Below the pieces are notes generated by a model, which made no database searches, had not been told where the DNA came from, and worked only from the letters and a program-made list of their open reading frames with translations. Shown piece after piece: positions 1-10,647 of a DNA stretch of 64,000 bases (position 1 is its first letter; each line of letters starts with the position of its first letter). Position numbers and translations under genes: made by a program. Source of the stretch: Shinisaurus crocodilurus (lineage: Eukaryota; Chordata; Lepidosauria; Squamata; Shinisauridae); NCBI GenBank assembly GCA_021292165.1, contig JAHFWL010000240.1, positions 1-64,000 of the forward strand. The letters are read 5' to 3'.

Positions 1-546
1 TTTGGCAGGCCTGAGACAATGGCTTTCCAGCCTTACTGCCTTCCAGGAGCATGTTTGCCCTAGACCCCCCTATATGCACTGTAGAAGATTCTGGGTATCT
101 GTAGAAGATTCTGTGTGTATGTTCCTTCCCTTGACAAAGCAAATACCAACTTTGGGAGGTCACTGGGAAAACAGCATAAAGGGGAAAAGTTAAGCTACAG
201 CTCCCCAGGCACCACAGTCCCATCAGATTCCCCCCTTCCCTTATTACACTTTTAAACGTAATCCTATTAACCTTTCTTTTAAAAACAGCAGGAGATCTGA
301 TCATAGATCTCCCAATGCATACCCACATCGTTCCATCTAATAGTGAATGCAGGCAGTCAAGTGCCTATCTGGTTTAGAAGCGAAACGGGGCCACCTCAAA
401 GCAAGAGTGGTTTCTATATACTCAGGGTACCCCTAGGTGCCCAAAAGGTATATAAGTTTGCATATTAAAAGGAAAAAATTCATATTAAAAGAAAAAGAGG
501 GTCAACTTCCAGGCCATACAGAATGTTGAAGGGGAGGAGGGGGGCA
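1..546. other. No gene recognised
   Basis: I see no exon with splice signals and no recognisable repeat in this stretch. If the FXYD-like exons at 3170-4026 are real, this would be intron of that gene or its upstream flank. Confidence 0.4.
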
Positions 547-549
547 GGG

Positions 550-590
<41 letters not shown>
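547..590. repeat. (AG)n microsatellite
   Basis: About twenty AG units run without interruption after a G-rich stretch. This is a simple sequence repeat with no sign of function. Confidence 0.9.
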
Positions 591-592
<2 letters not shown>

Positions 593-670
593 AAACTGCC
601 ACTGGGGAAAGAGTTGGTTGGCTTACTCAAGCCCCAAACAGCTTTGTATGTGCAGATGTAGGCTGCAGGA

Positions 671-768
671 GATTTCATAGATTTTCATAGATCATAGAGT
701 TGGAAAGGAGCCTACAAGCCTATGAGTCCACACTCAGACAAGCTAAGCCAGCATAAGCCACAGGCCTG
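671..768 (-). mobile_element. 5S/CR1 composite SINE, internally deleted copy
   Basis: The left part (TTTCATAGATCATAGAGTTGG) is the CR1-like tail. The right part (CAGACAAGCTAAGCCAGCATAAGCCACAGGCC) is the complement of the 5S-like head. The middle, which should carry the 5S boxes A and C, is missing compared with the copy at 7008. No clear target duplication was found. Confidence 0.7.
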
Positions 769-901
769 TATGTAGATACATGCCATGAGGTTTAAAACTC
801 CCCTGCATTATATGAAGAACGGAAAGGGAAATGGGCATCCCCCCCCCCTTTCCCACTCTCCAGATACCCACCAGGAGCCCTGAATGTGAGTACTCCTAGG
901 G

Positions 902-1014
902 CAGCCTTCGCCAACCTGGTGCCTTCCAGATGTTTTGGACAGCGTGGCCAATGGTCGGGAATGCTGAGAGTTGTAGTCCAAAATGTCTGGAGGGCACCAG
1001 GTTGGCAAAGGCTG
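902..1014. mobile_element. Palindromic hAT MITE (CAGCCTT type)
   Basis: The termini are inverted copies (CAGCCTTCGCCAACCTGGTGCC and its complement) and the body folds back on itself. The element is flanked by the exact 8-bp duplication TCCTAGGG at 894-901 and 1015-1022. An 8-bp duplication with CAG termini is typical of hAT transposition. The element is only 113 bp and non-coding, so it is non-autonomous. Confidence 0.85.
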
Positions 1015-1022
1015 TCCTAGGG

Positions 1023-2002
1023 CATGAGGGATTGGGGATACACTGCAAGGTTTTGTGTCAGGTTTCACTTGTATTTTATGATTCATGAATTACTGTTGAT
1101 TCCACCCTTTTTGCAAGGCTCCTGGGACAGTGTTCACGGCTTCCCCATCCTGGAACTTCACAACAATGCTGTGTTAGACCAGGCTGACAGATAGTGGCTT
1201 CCATCCAGTGAGCTTTATGCCTGATGATTGGGGATCTGAACCAAGCTCACCCTGGTCCAAATCTACTATCTCACACTTGCTCTTAGGTGGGTCTGTGTTG
1301 TGGTGGGCAAACAGTCCAGCTCAGCACAGGGTATCCCAATACACACCGGAGGCTCACTGCTGGATGGGAAGTTCCCAGGTATGTCTCAAGACATTTTAGT
1401 TCCACACACACACACACACTAATTAAGACAGGGGCCTAATACACCAAGAAGATCTCTCGCCCAAGTCCCATTGAAGTGAATGCCAGTTGTGCCGGACAAT
1501 TTCCTGGTGGATTAATACAAAATTCATTTCTTTAAAAAATCCCAACCTTCCTCCATGGATTTCAGGGTGGCATACATGGTTCGCTTCGTCCTCATTTTCT
1601 CCATACAACAACACTGCAAAGTAGATTACGGCTAGAGATTTGCGGATTTTTTATTAAATCCCTTTGTCCGCTTTTCGTGGACTGCCAACTGTCTTTTTTC
1701 CCATCATCTGCTCATTGACAGAATGGATTTCATTAACCAGAATTTCGTTCTACTTGTGCTAATTCACCTTAGTGCTAATCCGTGAGTGCATTCGTGCTAA
1801 TGCAAATTAGTGCAAGTCCTCCCCACCCCAAAAGTGAAAAACTGGTTTGCAAGTCTGGTTTGCAGAATCTGTGCGATTTGGAAAAAGCCGGCCCACTGCG
1901 GAATCCACAGATCGGATTCATAGAAATCCGAACTCATTTGAATCCATTGAGGGTTTCTCAACATCCCTACGATTGTAAATAGCATTTATATTTGTAGAGT
2001 GC
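1023..2002. other. No gene recognised
   Basis: This stretch holds a short (CA)n run near 1406-1420 and otherwise unassigned sequence. The short reading frames on both strands lack splice signals or family resemblance. Confidence 0.4.
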
Positions 2003-2010
2003 TTCTAGAG

Positions 2011-2145
2011 CAGTGTTCTCCAACCTTGGGTCCCCAGATGTTTTTGGCCTACAACTCCCAGCATGCCCCAGCCAGCTATGCTGGCTGGGGCATGCTGGGA
2101 GTTATAGGCCAAAAACATCTGGAGACCCAAGGTTGGAGAACACTG
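2011..2145. mobile_element. Palindromic hAT MITE (CAGTGTTCTCC type)
   Basis: The element is a near-perfect foldback. CAGTGTTCTCCAACCTTGGG at the left returns inverted at the right, and the arms meet at a GCTGGCTGGGGCATGCTGGG core. The exact 8-bp duplication TTCTAGAG flanks it at 2003-2010 and 2146-2153. It is the type copy for a family seen again at 4578, 6289, 44391 and 45951. Confidence 0.9.
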
Positions 2146-2204
2146 TTCTAGAGTGTTCAAAGCATTTTGCACGTGGCACGCATGCGTCGGTGGGATTAGC
2201 ATAA

Positions 2205-2370
2205 TTAATTACCCCCCCAGCAGCACGGCTTGTCGTGTCATGCAAACCTGGGCAGGGTGGCTTGTTGCCATGGGTTCTGGGTGGCTTGTTACCCACGGCA
2301 ACAAACCACCCTGCCCGGGTTCACATGACACAACAAGCTGCACTGCTGGGGGTAATTATGCTATTCCTCC
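2205..2370. repeat. Foldback repeat with GGCAGGGTGG arms
   Basis: Two arms read as inverted copies around a centre near 2285: CAGCAGCACGGCTTGTCGTG at the left and CAACAAGCTGCACTGCTG at the right. Related arm sequence occurs in the cluster at 26880-27130. No target duplication could be fixed, so the transposon class is open. Confidence 0.6.
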
Positions 2371-2469
2371 CGGCATGTGACCTGGATGCGCTGGGATGAG
2401 ATATAAGCCACCCTTGCTTATTTATGCTCCATGTTCATGTGAATTGTGACCAATATCTTGTGATCCATA

Positions 2470-2720
2470 CAGTAATACCTTGGATTGCAGTAACTTGGTT
2501 GAGAGCATTTTGCAAGACAAGGAAATTTTTTAAATATTTATTTAATTTTTTTTGACTTGATATACAAGCGACGTCTTGCAATACAAGTACTGTAGTATGG
2601 CTTAAATTAAAAATCTCTGTACAATTTTTTTTGGGGGGGGATTTTGTTTTGATATAAGAGTGTTTTGGATTACAAGCACGCTTCCGGAACGAATGATGCT
2701 CTCAATCCAAGGCATGACTG
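2470..2720. mobile_element. Mariner/Tigger-like MITE
   Basis: The ends are CAGTAATACCTTGGATTGC and an inverted GGATTGAGAGC/CCAAGG-type end, flanked by TA on both sides (2468-2469 and 2721-2722). The sequence matches the copy at 59419-59683 throughout. A TA target and these termini fit Tc1/mariner (Tigger-type) non-autonomous elements. No coding sequence is left. Confidence 0.75.
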
Positions 2721-3169
2721 TATTCTGTAATCCACCTGTAAAGTAGGTCCCTATTATTATTATTATGGGGAGCCTAGATTTACACTCTGCCACCCTTAAT
2801 GCACCCTAAAAATGCCCCCTCGTGAGGCAGCCTCACATCGCTTCACGGGAGGGGCTGCCGACGGAACTACCCGCAGAAGCAAACTCTTCTAAAACAGCCA
2901 GCGACTACCCCAGGCTCACCTTTTTTGACCCTCAAGCATGACTAGAACTGGAACAAAAGTGCATAAGGGTAGGTTTCACACAGAAGTGTTTGACTTCGTG
3001 AAAATGTGGTCCATCAACGTCCCTCTTCCCTCAGCACTTAAACCTCTGAATTCTGGTCCCTACACCTATACGCACATACACCCACCCGCACAGCACTTGT
3101 CCGCCCCCGTCATCATATTACCATGTCATTTCTTCCATTTACGCTCTTCTCCTTTATCTCTTTCTGCAG

Positions 3170-3204
3170 GTTAAAAAATTCAGGTGCAAAAAATCGGACC
3201 CTAG
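3170..3204 (+). CDS. FXYD-like gene, exon a (35 bp)
   Basis: Acceptor TTTCTGCAG at 3161-3169 and donor GTAGGT at 3205. Frame 0 reads VKKFRCKKSDP and leaves two bases over. The phase-1 frame hits a stop at once, so frame 0 or 2 must be used. Confidence 0.35.
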
Positions 3205-4026
3205 GTAGGTGCTTCCCACCCTGCCGCCTCCTTGTCTTTGTTCCTCACCTGAACCTCTCTCCACCCCCAGATGTCGTGCCCGTTGCCTCTATTCACTTGT
3301 TCCCTTTCTGTGTCTTCCCTCTGCAGCTTGTCGGATCCCCGGCAGCAGGCAAGACTCCCAGTAAGTGATGTGCCTTGGGCGGGAGGGTGGCCCAGGGCAA
3401 GCGATACCTTACTGGCATGTGCCTATGTGGGCCCTGTGTAACTCTAGTGAGAAGCTCAGCCTGAGACTCATCTTCCCTCCCCCCCCGAAAACTTCTGCCG
3501 AAAGCGGCCCAGGTGTCCACTTTAACCACCACCTATTTTATCCAGAACAGTGTGTTTCACTGAGGCAAAACAGCCCTTCCTGTCGAACGGGTGATGTGTG
3601 TGTGTGTGCCGTGTGCGCACGTCAGTGTGCTGTCTGTCTCTCTGTCTCTCTGTGGTACACCATCTCATTGCTGAGACAGTGTGGAAAGAATGAGCGGGCG
3701 GCTGATGATGCTCCCACACCTGAGGTAACCTCCCACCCACCTTCGGTTACCATGGCGTTTGCTGACGTTGCAGGGGATGCTGAGGACTCTATGGTGATGC
3801 CATGGCAACAGAAAGCACTATTCCTGTAGCAGCGGGGAAGTCCTCAGGGAGATGTTGTTTGCCGGGGCTCCTGGATGCTAGGACCCGGCTCTCTTTGTCT
3901 TCCCTACCACCGCTTCTCTCTTTCTCTCTTTTCTAGCTCCAGCCGGCAGTGCGTAGGCGTCGTCGTCAAGTTGTGCTGCTCCCGACTGGCTGGGGGGATG
4001 AACTGCGCCCAGGACATTTCTCCTGA
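3170..4026 (+). CDS. Candidate 3' exons of an FXYD-family gene (FXYD7/FXYD1-like)
   Basis: Three short segments have strong splice sites: 3170-3204 (after TTTCTGCAG, before GTAGGT), 3327-3360 (after CTCTGCAG, before GTAAGT) and 3937-4026 (after a long pyrimidine run ending TTCTAG). Joined in frame they read a basic segment starting VKKFRCKKSDP and end in an Arg-rich tail with a stop at 4024-4026. The first exon resembles the juxtamembrane cytoplasmic part of FXYD proteins, where Lys/Cys/Arg residues follow the helix. In mammals FXYD1 and FXYD7 lie beside FXYD5, which fits this position. The signal-peptide and membrane-helix exons are not seen, so they must lie before the window if the call is right. 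A different frame in the last exon would end in a short APAGSA-like tail, closer to FXYD7, but does not fit the phases of the first two exons. The splice structure is convincing; the family call is not secure. Confidence 0.35.
3327..3360 (+). CDS. FXYD-like gene, exon b (34 bp)
   Basis: Acceptor CCCTCTGCAG ends at 3326 and donor GTAAGTGATG starts at 3361. Completing the split codon from exon a reads SLSDPRQQARLP and closes at a codon boundary. Confidence 0.35.
3937..4026 (+). CDS. FXYD-like gene, last coding exon
   Basis: A pyrimidine-rich run of more than 30 bases ends TTCTAG at 3936. The frame that follows from exon b reads LQPAVRRRRRQVVLL and stops with TGA at 4024-4026. The Arg cluster recalls the basic C-terminus of phospholemman but is not close enough to decide. 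Confidence 0.3.
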   Translation, partial: LQPAVRRRRRQVVLLPTGWGDELRPGHFS

Positions 4027-4577
4027 GACCTTGGCACCGACTGCCCGGGAGGGGGAGGGGCTCTCCGTTCTATCCTCGACAAGGGAGGGGCAATTTTATA
4101 ACCAGTTAGCTCTTGCGCTTTCCATTGCATGATGGGGAGCAGGCACCCTGGCGGGGGCAGGGCGCTGCACAGGCCATGTGGTGGCGCGGTCCCTCTTCCT
4201 GTCAGTTTCAGCTGGCACCCACCCTGCCAGAGGGGCTGGTTCCTATATAACCCACCCCAGAAAGGTCCCTTTTAGTGCAATAACGCTGCCTGCTGCCACC
4301 TTCTGGAAAACATCCACCAAATAGCGCCCCGTTACTGCTGGGCATAATAATACCTTCCATCGCTGCTGCTAATGCTGCTTTGCTTTCTGTGCCTCCCACT
4401 ACACTCCGAAGTCCAATTACCACCATAGCCACAAGGGGAACTGGGGGACTCTCAACGAGCTGTTCTGCCCCTGTGCTGGAAATCCAGGCCTTTCTTGGGT
4501 CGGGGAGGGGTGTTTGTGGACCCGAGAATAGGATCGGCCTGGGAATAATAATTTTCAAGGGAGGGCTTGCTTTAGTG

Positions 4578-4713
4578 CAGTGTTGTCCAACCTTGGGTCC
4601 CCAGATGTTTTTGGCCTACAACTCCCAGCATGCCCCAGCCAGCATATGCTGGCTGGGGCATGCTGGGAGTTGTAGGCCAAAAACATCTGGGGACCCAAGG
4701 TTGGACAACACTG
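4578..4713. mobile_element. Palindromic hAT MITE in a putative 3' UTR
   Basis: The family is that of 2011-2145. The arms are nearly identical and inverted, so a transcript would fold into a long hairpin. The exact duplication CTTTAGTG lies at 4570-4577 and 4714-4721. If the FXYD-like gene ends at the poly(A) signal at 4832, the element sits in its 3' UTR. Confidence 0.9.
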
Positions 4714-4831
4714 CTTTAGTGGCATACTCTCCACTTCCCTCAGGGGGCGCTGCCCACAGCTTCCCCTCGCTGAACCATCTACGACACGTCTCTGCGTCTC
4801 ACCCACGCATGGATCGAAATTTGACCAATTC

Positions 4832-4837
4832 AATAAA
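4832..4837 (+). terminator. Poly(A) signal AATAAA for the FXYD-like gene
   Basis: A canonical AATAAA is followed within 20 bases by a G/T-rich stretch (TGTGGGGTTTTTTCT), the usual layout of a vertebrate cleavage site. It lies about 800 bases after the proposed stop codon at 4026. Confidence 0.5.
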
Positions 4838-5059
4838 TGTGGGGTTTTTTCTAACTAACCACTCGTTGTTTGGTTATTTATTTATTTATTTATTTTACCT
4901 AAGAGTGTTCAGGGTCCCTGCAGTTCCCATCTCCAAGCTCTACTGTACATCTAAAATTCTTGAGTATCATTCAGGGGGGGGGGGGGGGGGAATCAGAAAG
5001 ATGCAATGTCCAAAGCTTTCTGTAGGAACCCTAACCTCTTTCACTGTTCTCTCCTCCTT

Positions 5060-6240
5060 ATCCAGAAATAAGGGCCTAATTTGTTAAAAGTGTGGTTGCT
5101 GTTAACATGCCTTTTAAGATAGATGCTTGGGGTAAGGGTGGTGATGGTGGGGTAGCTTATCAGGATCAAGACCAAGTGTAGAAGGGATTTTCCTCCATTC
5201 CATGGTCCTAATAAAAATCACCCCCCCAAAGCCATTCGTTTCCATGGTAGGGAATCTCCTATTGGCAACAGTAGCATCTCGGGACCATAGCACTGGGGGG
5301 CGGGGGGGGGGGGAAGAGAATTTAAAACCCTACCCTGTATCATGGCAGCTGATGCTTTTTAAATTATTTTTTAAACAACAGTCCAAATGCATTTAGTTTG
5401 GTCATTCTGAAAAGAAAGGGAGTTGCCAACTTTTTTCTTTTCTTTACTGGTTCCTCCTCTTCAGCTTCTAACATTAGCTTGATTGGCAGATTGTAGCAGA
5501 GGGGAGGCTGGTGACTCCTGTGTCAATGGGGCTCTTTATCTGTTGCAGTTTTTATTCTGAGCTTTATAGGAGCTTTCCATGGTTCTCCATGGTGGTGAAC
5601 CTAATTTGGGGATGGAGTACACAGCACCCTGGATAGCTGCTATGATAGCTCAGAAGAAAAGCTGCAATGGGTGAGAAGCCCCACTGACATAGGAGTCGCC
5701 AGCCTCCCTTGGCAATAGATCATGTTTATCTCCGGCACTGTCAGAAAAGTTTCAGCAACCAATTGCTGCTCCTCAGGTTGTAGAAGAGCAGGTCAGATGG
5801 GATCGCCCCCCTGCCCCACCCACCCCCGGCCAGTTTTCTTGCCATTTGATCAGTTCTATTGTGGTGGGAAAACAGCAGTTTGAGGTATCTAGGCACCTTT
5901 ATTAAAGGATGGGTGAATAAAACCTTATTGTTTTAAATTGTTTTGAACCACATGCATGGATTCCCCCCCCCCCATTTAGCAAATAAGCCAGTATATAAAT
6001 GTAAATAATCATAAATAAATAAGCAGCAGCCTGGACCATGTTTTTTGGTAAATTACTACAATATGAAGAAAAAGACACACGCACACAAGACAAATGCAAC
6101 TGGGAGTGTGTCAGTAAGTCTGTGGAAAGTGAGTCCATATCAAATATCAAATCCACCATCAGGTGGAAATCTTGGCCTCTGTCCTAAGACTGTGATTTAA
6201 AAAAAAAAAAAAAGTAGCTCTTTCTAGTTCAGAGGGGGGA
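5060..6240. repeat. No gene; degraded foldback repeat near 5500-5720
   Basis: The part 5500-5720 is a decayed inverted repeat (ATTCTGAGCTTTATAGGAGC against GCTCAGAAGAAAAGCTGC) related to the foldbacks at 36775 and 53345. The rest, with homopolymer runs at 5290 and 5965, shows nothing recognisable. Confidence 0.4.
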
Positions 6241-6288
6241 ACAATCAAGATCTCATCCCACTTTCCTCTCACTGCCAAACCTCTAGTC

Positions 6289-6418
6289 CAGTGTTCTCAA
6301 CCTTGGGTCCCCCAGATGTTTTTGGCCTACAACTCCCAGCATGCCCCAGCCAGCTGGCTGGGGCATGCTGGGAGTTGTAGGCCAAAAACATCTGGGGACC
6401 CAAGGTTGGAGAACACTG
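6289..6418. mobile_element. Palindromic hAT MITE (CAGTGTTCTC type)
   Basis: Same family as 2011-2145, with one base missing in the left terminus. The flanking octamers CTCTAGTC (6281-6288) and CTCTAGTT (6419-6426) match at seven of eight positions. Confidence 0.85.
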
Positions 6419-6720
6419 CTCTAGTTACACTGCAGCTGCACACGGGGTTGCTGAAGTAATGTGTGGTTCTGTCCTGCCTGACAGTCTCTCAGATGTGAGT
6501 TTTGAACAGGGCTGCAATAAACATTTGTAGATGAATGTTCATTTTCAGTGCACAAGTGAAATGTTGCCCCTAAACCCTTCCAAACGCCATCCTCTCTCAC
6601 ACTTTTTTTTTTTACCCCTATGAACAAACAAGTATTATGCAGCCAATTAGATTTGAGAATGTGATGATACTGAAGGCAAATAAATTTGCCTTCACCCAAA
6701 ATTAGCTTCATTTGTCAGAA

Positions 6721-7860
6721 GAACATAAGAAGAATCATGCTGGATCAGACCAAGGGTCCATCTAGTCCAGCATTCTGTTCACACAGTGGCTTACCAGCTG
6801 CCCATGGGATCCCACAAGCAGGACATGAGTGCAACAGCATCTTCCTGCCCATGTTCCCCAGCAACTGGTGTACATAGGCATACTGCTTCTGATACTGGAG
6901 GTAGCATCTAGCCATCAGGACTAGTAGCCACTGATAGCCTTCTCCTCCATGAACTTGTCCAAACTCCTTTTAAAGCCTTCCAAATTGATGGCCATCACTA
7001 CATCTTAGATTTCATAGATCATAGAGTTGGAAGGAGCCTACAAGGGCTATCGAGTCCAACCCCCTGCACAATGCAGGAACTAGGGGAGGGGTCTCCCATC
7101 CAAGTAATAACCAGGCCCTGACCCTGCTTAGCTTTCCATGCTCAGACAAGCTGAGCCAGCGTAAACCACCCTTGCGCAAGTGAACTCCATGGTTTAATAA
7201 TGTGCCCTGTGAAGAAATACTTCTTTTTATCTGTCCTGAATCTCCCACCAATCAGCTTCATGGGATGACCCCATTGGGTTGTAGTATTATGAGAGAGGGA
7301 GAAAAATGTCTCCCTTTCCACTTTCTCCACACCATGCATTATTTTGTACAACTCTATCATGTCTCCCCTTACTGCCTTTTTTTCTAAGCTAAACAATTCC
7401 AGCTGCTATAACCTTTCCTCATAGGGGAGTGTTGGTTTGGAGTTGCTCCAGCCCTTTGATCATTTTAGTTACCCTTTTTTGCACTTTTCCCAACTCTACA
7501 ATGTCCTTTTTTAGGTGCAGTGACCAGAATTGTACGCAGTATTCTAAGTGCATTCACACTATTAGATTTGTATAAGGACAGTATGATCTTGGCGGTTTTA
7601 TTTTCAATTCCTTTCCTAATTATGCCTAACATGGAGTTTGCCTTTTTCACAGCAAGCTGCACACTGGGTAGACATTTTCATTGAGCTGTCCGCCACAACC
7701 CCAAGATCTCTTTCTTGGTCAGTCACCGATAGCTCAGATTCTATCAGATTATACTTGAAGTTGGTTTTAATACACTTATCAAAGGTTTTAATGATAAACA
7801 AGCCATGGTTCTGACTAGCATTTACAGATAACTTTGTGATGGATTTCCCAACCTTCCAAC
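6721..7860 (-). mobile_element. CR1-type LINE, 3' part with reverse-transcriptase C-terminal remnants
   Basis: Read on the minus strand, the right part translates to the conserved end of the CR1 polymerase frame, with pieces such as ERDLGVVADSSMKMSTQ, KKANSMLGIIRKGIENKTAKII and GHPMKLIGGRFRTDKKKYFF. The left part is the 3' tail (AACATAAGAAGAATCATGCTGG). Frameshifts and stops show it is dead. A 5S/CR1 SINE is inserted at 7008-7168. Confidence 0.85.
7008..7168 (-). mobile_element. 5S/CR1 composite SINE
   Basis: On the minus strand the copy reads a 5S rRNA-like head with box A and box C sequence (GCTAAGCAGGGTC, TTGGATGGGAGACC) and then a CR1-like tail ending ATGATCTATGAAATC. It interrupts the older CR1 copy, whose sequence resumes at about 7174. 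Confidence 0.85.
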
Positions 7861-7889
7861 ACCTGTGAAAACAGCTGGTTAATAGCAAT

Positions 7890-9234
7890 TGAAATAGTGA
7901 GTGTAGCTTTCAGACAGTTTGACGAGAGGGCAGAAGGAAAGGATTGGGAGGGGGCTGAAAAATGGGAGAGAAGAATCCTAATTTTCCACATCTCCCGAGC
8001 AATCCAGAAACAGGCACCATATTCTGAAAAACTCTTCCTTCTTTAACAAAGATGTATTCTGCCTTTTAGCCACGAGAGGGCATAATAGATAGGGGGGAAA
8101 CCTATTCAAAAATCGGGATGTATGAGAATTTCATTTATGTTTGTAAAACATGCAAACATGTCTTGTTCCCAATTATGAACATGAGCGCAAGCAGGAGCGC
8201 ATGTTTTCTGAAAATGTTCGCAAGTTCCCAACCTTGTTTTCATGTTTGAATAATGAGCACTTTTAAAAACGGTGCATTTTTCAAAAACTGTGCATTTTCA
8301 CTCTTTATGCGAACTTTTCCGGCTGCTCTTCTTGATGTTCTCCTCTGTCGCAGGGCAGAGCTGTGTAAGCCACACAACCTGTTCTGGGCCCCCTAAACTA
8401 CCTGCTGCCTCAGGTGTGGACATGGTGGAGGATACTGGCTCATCGCCAGTGTTGAAGTAAGAGACAACGGCCAATCCAGCCGTTTGGAATCCATCCCATG
8501 GAATGGGATGGACGCCATCTTGTCCTTCACCTCCTCATTGTAAAACTCTTTAACATTTATGGATGTCCATGTTCTACTTAATTATCTACCTGCTTCCTGG
8601 AATCTAATGCAAGGTCAACGTAAATGGATTTTCCATGCCCTTGTGACAGCTAAATGACTGATATTACAATATTGGAAGGATAAATGGCCACCACCGATAA
8701 CGCAATGGATTGAGGACTTATTGACTCTTTCAAGCTTTGTATGGGTGGTATTTAGATCCCACTTACACATGGATAAATATAGGGATATTTGGCTTGCCTT
8801 TGTTGAAATTTATGTATACCTACTTCTATTGACAGTAGAATATTTCCTTAGATACATGTAATACCTAGGTGTATAAATTCCATATGTATTGATCACAATT
8901 GATATACTTAACCTTTATGTAATATAAATGATTTTTTAAAGGTTTTCTTTATCATTTTTGGTTTTGTTATAATTTTTTTTTGAAATTCACAATAAAATGT
9001 ATTTTAAAAAATCTTGTCCTTTGCCTCAGGCAGCAAAATGTCTTGGGTTGGCTTTTCATATACTCTCCACTCTCTTCTCTGGAGATGCTCATACACATCA
9101 CTCTTTCCTGGTCACTGCTGGCAGCGAGGGAAAGAGCAAGCTGCATCAAGATCACATGTGCATGCATGCGGGTGTGTATACATGTATGTGCGCAAGTATG
9201 CAGCCCACGACTCCGCATCACATGTGGCCCTTGG
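7890..9234. other. No gene recognised
   Basis: A/T-rich sequence with scattered stops in all frames. A segment around 8390-8450 (GTGGACATGGTGGAGGATACTGGC) recurs loosely near 36715, which suggests an unnamed repeat. No exon could be supported. Confidence 0.4.
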
Positions 9235-9610
9235 GGCCCAAAACGTTTGTGTACCACAGAGATATGGTCTTTTCTGGGATGGCCCCATCTTTGTGGAATA
9301 CTCTACCATGGGATGTATGCATGGCTCCCTCCTGGGTGTTTTTTAAATGGGCTTTAAAGACTCTGGCTGTTTCAGTCTGCTTTAAGCAAATGGATGTCCA
9401 GTTTTATTTTATAAACTGGAATTTACTAGGCTGTGATTTTAATGTTTTATACTGCTGTTTTAGTTCATTGTATCTTATATTTTATTGTTTTACGGTTTTT
9501 TCCTTTTAAAGTGCCATGAGGAGACTTTGTCTCAAAAAGGTGGCATAACAATATATTTAATAATAATAATAATAATAATTAATAAAATAATAATAATAAT
9601 AATAATCCCT
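9235..9610 (+). mobile_element. L2-type LINE 3' fragment with (AAT)n tail
   Basis: The sequence reads like the C-terminal codons and 3' UTR of an L2 element: a broken frame with WPHLCGILYHGMYAW-type residues, then A/T-rich sequence, then GTGCCATGAGGAGAC and a (TAA)n tail at 9560-9606. A 5'-truncated copy with a microsatellite tail is normal for L2. Confidence 0.6.
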
Positions 9611-10059
9611 TAGCAGCTGTCCTCTCAGCACTGCAGATGCCTAGCAACATCCTCATATGGCTTCTCTTCTGACATCAGCTTTCCCCCAGCTGCATTAAAT
9701 GAACGAGTCTCTCTGCTCTGATCCTTTTCCTGCCTGTGCTGTTTGTTCCTTATCACATTGCTTGCTTACTGGCTGGAAGAACAGCAGAGGGGCGCACTGC
9801 CCCAGCAAGAAATTTGGAGAACCTGGTGCAAGAGAATGTAAGGGGCCGGAAGACATTAATGATGGCTTGATCGTTTAATTGGGCAATGTATTGGGCAATG
9901 CAACTTTAAAAAAATATATCTTTATAGTGTATTAATGAACCCAGTCATTAACTTTCAGGTGAAAGTATTCTAACCGGGGCATTACATTCCACTGTGGACT
10001 TTGTCTTGTATTGTCTATGCTATACAATAAATGTACATTGTACAATTGCACTGAGGATT

Positions 10060-10440
10060 TGTTGTTGTTATTATTTTTGGCTAATACCCATCTGCAAAGC
10101 CAGATTCTGTCCCGGGAGTCAAGGCGCTCTTTTCCAGGCCCTTCCAACACCACCCCATGCCCTTTTACAGACCCCTTACCTCCTCTGAGTTGTGCCCTGG
10201 GGCACAGAGGCATTACTGGACTGGGACAATTGCGTTGTCCAGTCCAAGTGTGCAGCAGACTGACTAGTGGAACTGAACACTGCAGATTTTTTTTTTTAAG
10301 GAAGTCAAAAGGAGCCCAGATTAATCTCCTCCCCCTCCACTCTGAGCCCATAACAAATATATCTTGCAGCCATCAGCACTAGATGCCTGCAATTCTTTTT
10401 TCTTTCTTTTTTAAAATAAATAAATAAAAGGAGCCCAAAT
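10060..10440 (-). repeat. Unnamed interspersed repeat, copy 1
   Basis: The reverse complement aligns with 36180-36600 over several hundred bases. Shared blocks include GATTAATC..GGGCTCCTT, CCAGGGCACAAC and AGGTAAGG.GTCTGTA. I do not recognise the family. Confidence 0.6.
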
Positions 10441-10647
10441 GCAGCAATCCATGAGAATGACTGAGTGATTGATTCACTGTCAAAGTAAATAGAAGGTTTT
10501 CATATCCCCTGAGATAAGTGATTGCACAAATTGGGCAGGGTGAAAGAAAGAGGGAGGGATTAAAACAACCACAGCAACATCTGTCATACATTGAAATAAG
10601 GCAGATTTTGCTCATTTCCAGCTTAGGAAAAGTACTGCTGTTACAAT

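Noticed and set aside
4380..5087. 235-codon + strand frame
   Set aside because: It runs through a palindromic MITE and homopolymer tracts and lies after the proposed stop codon in 3' UTR.
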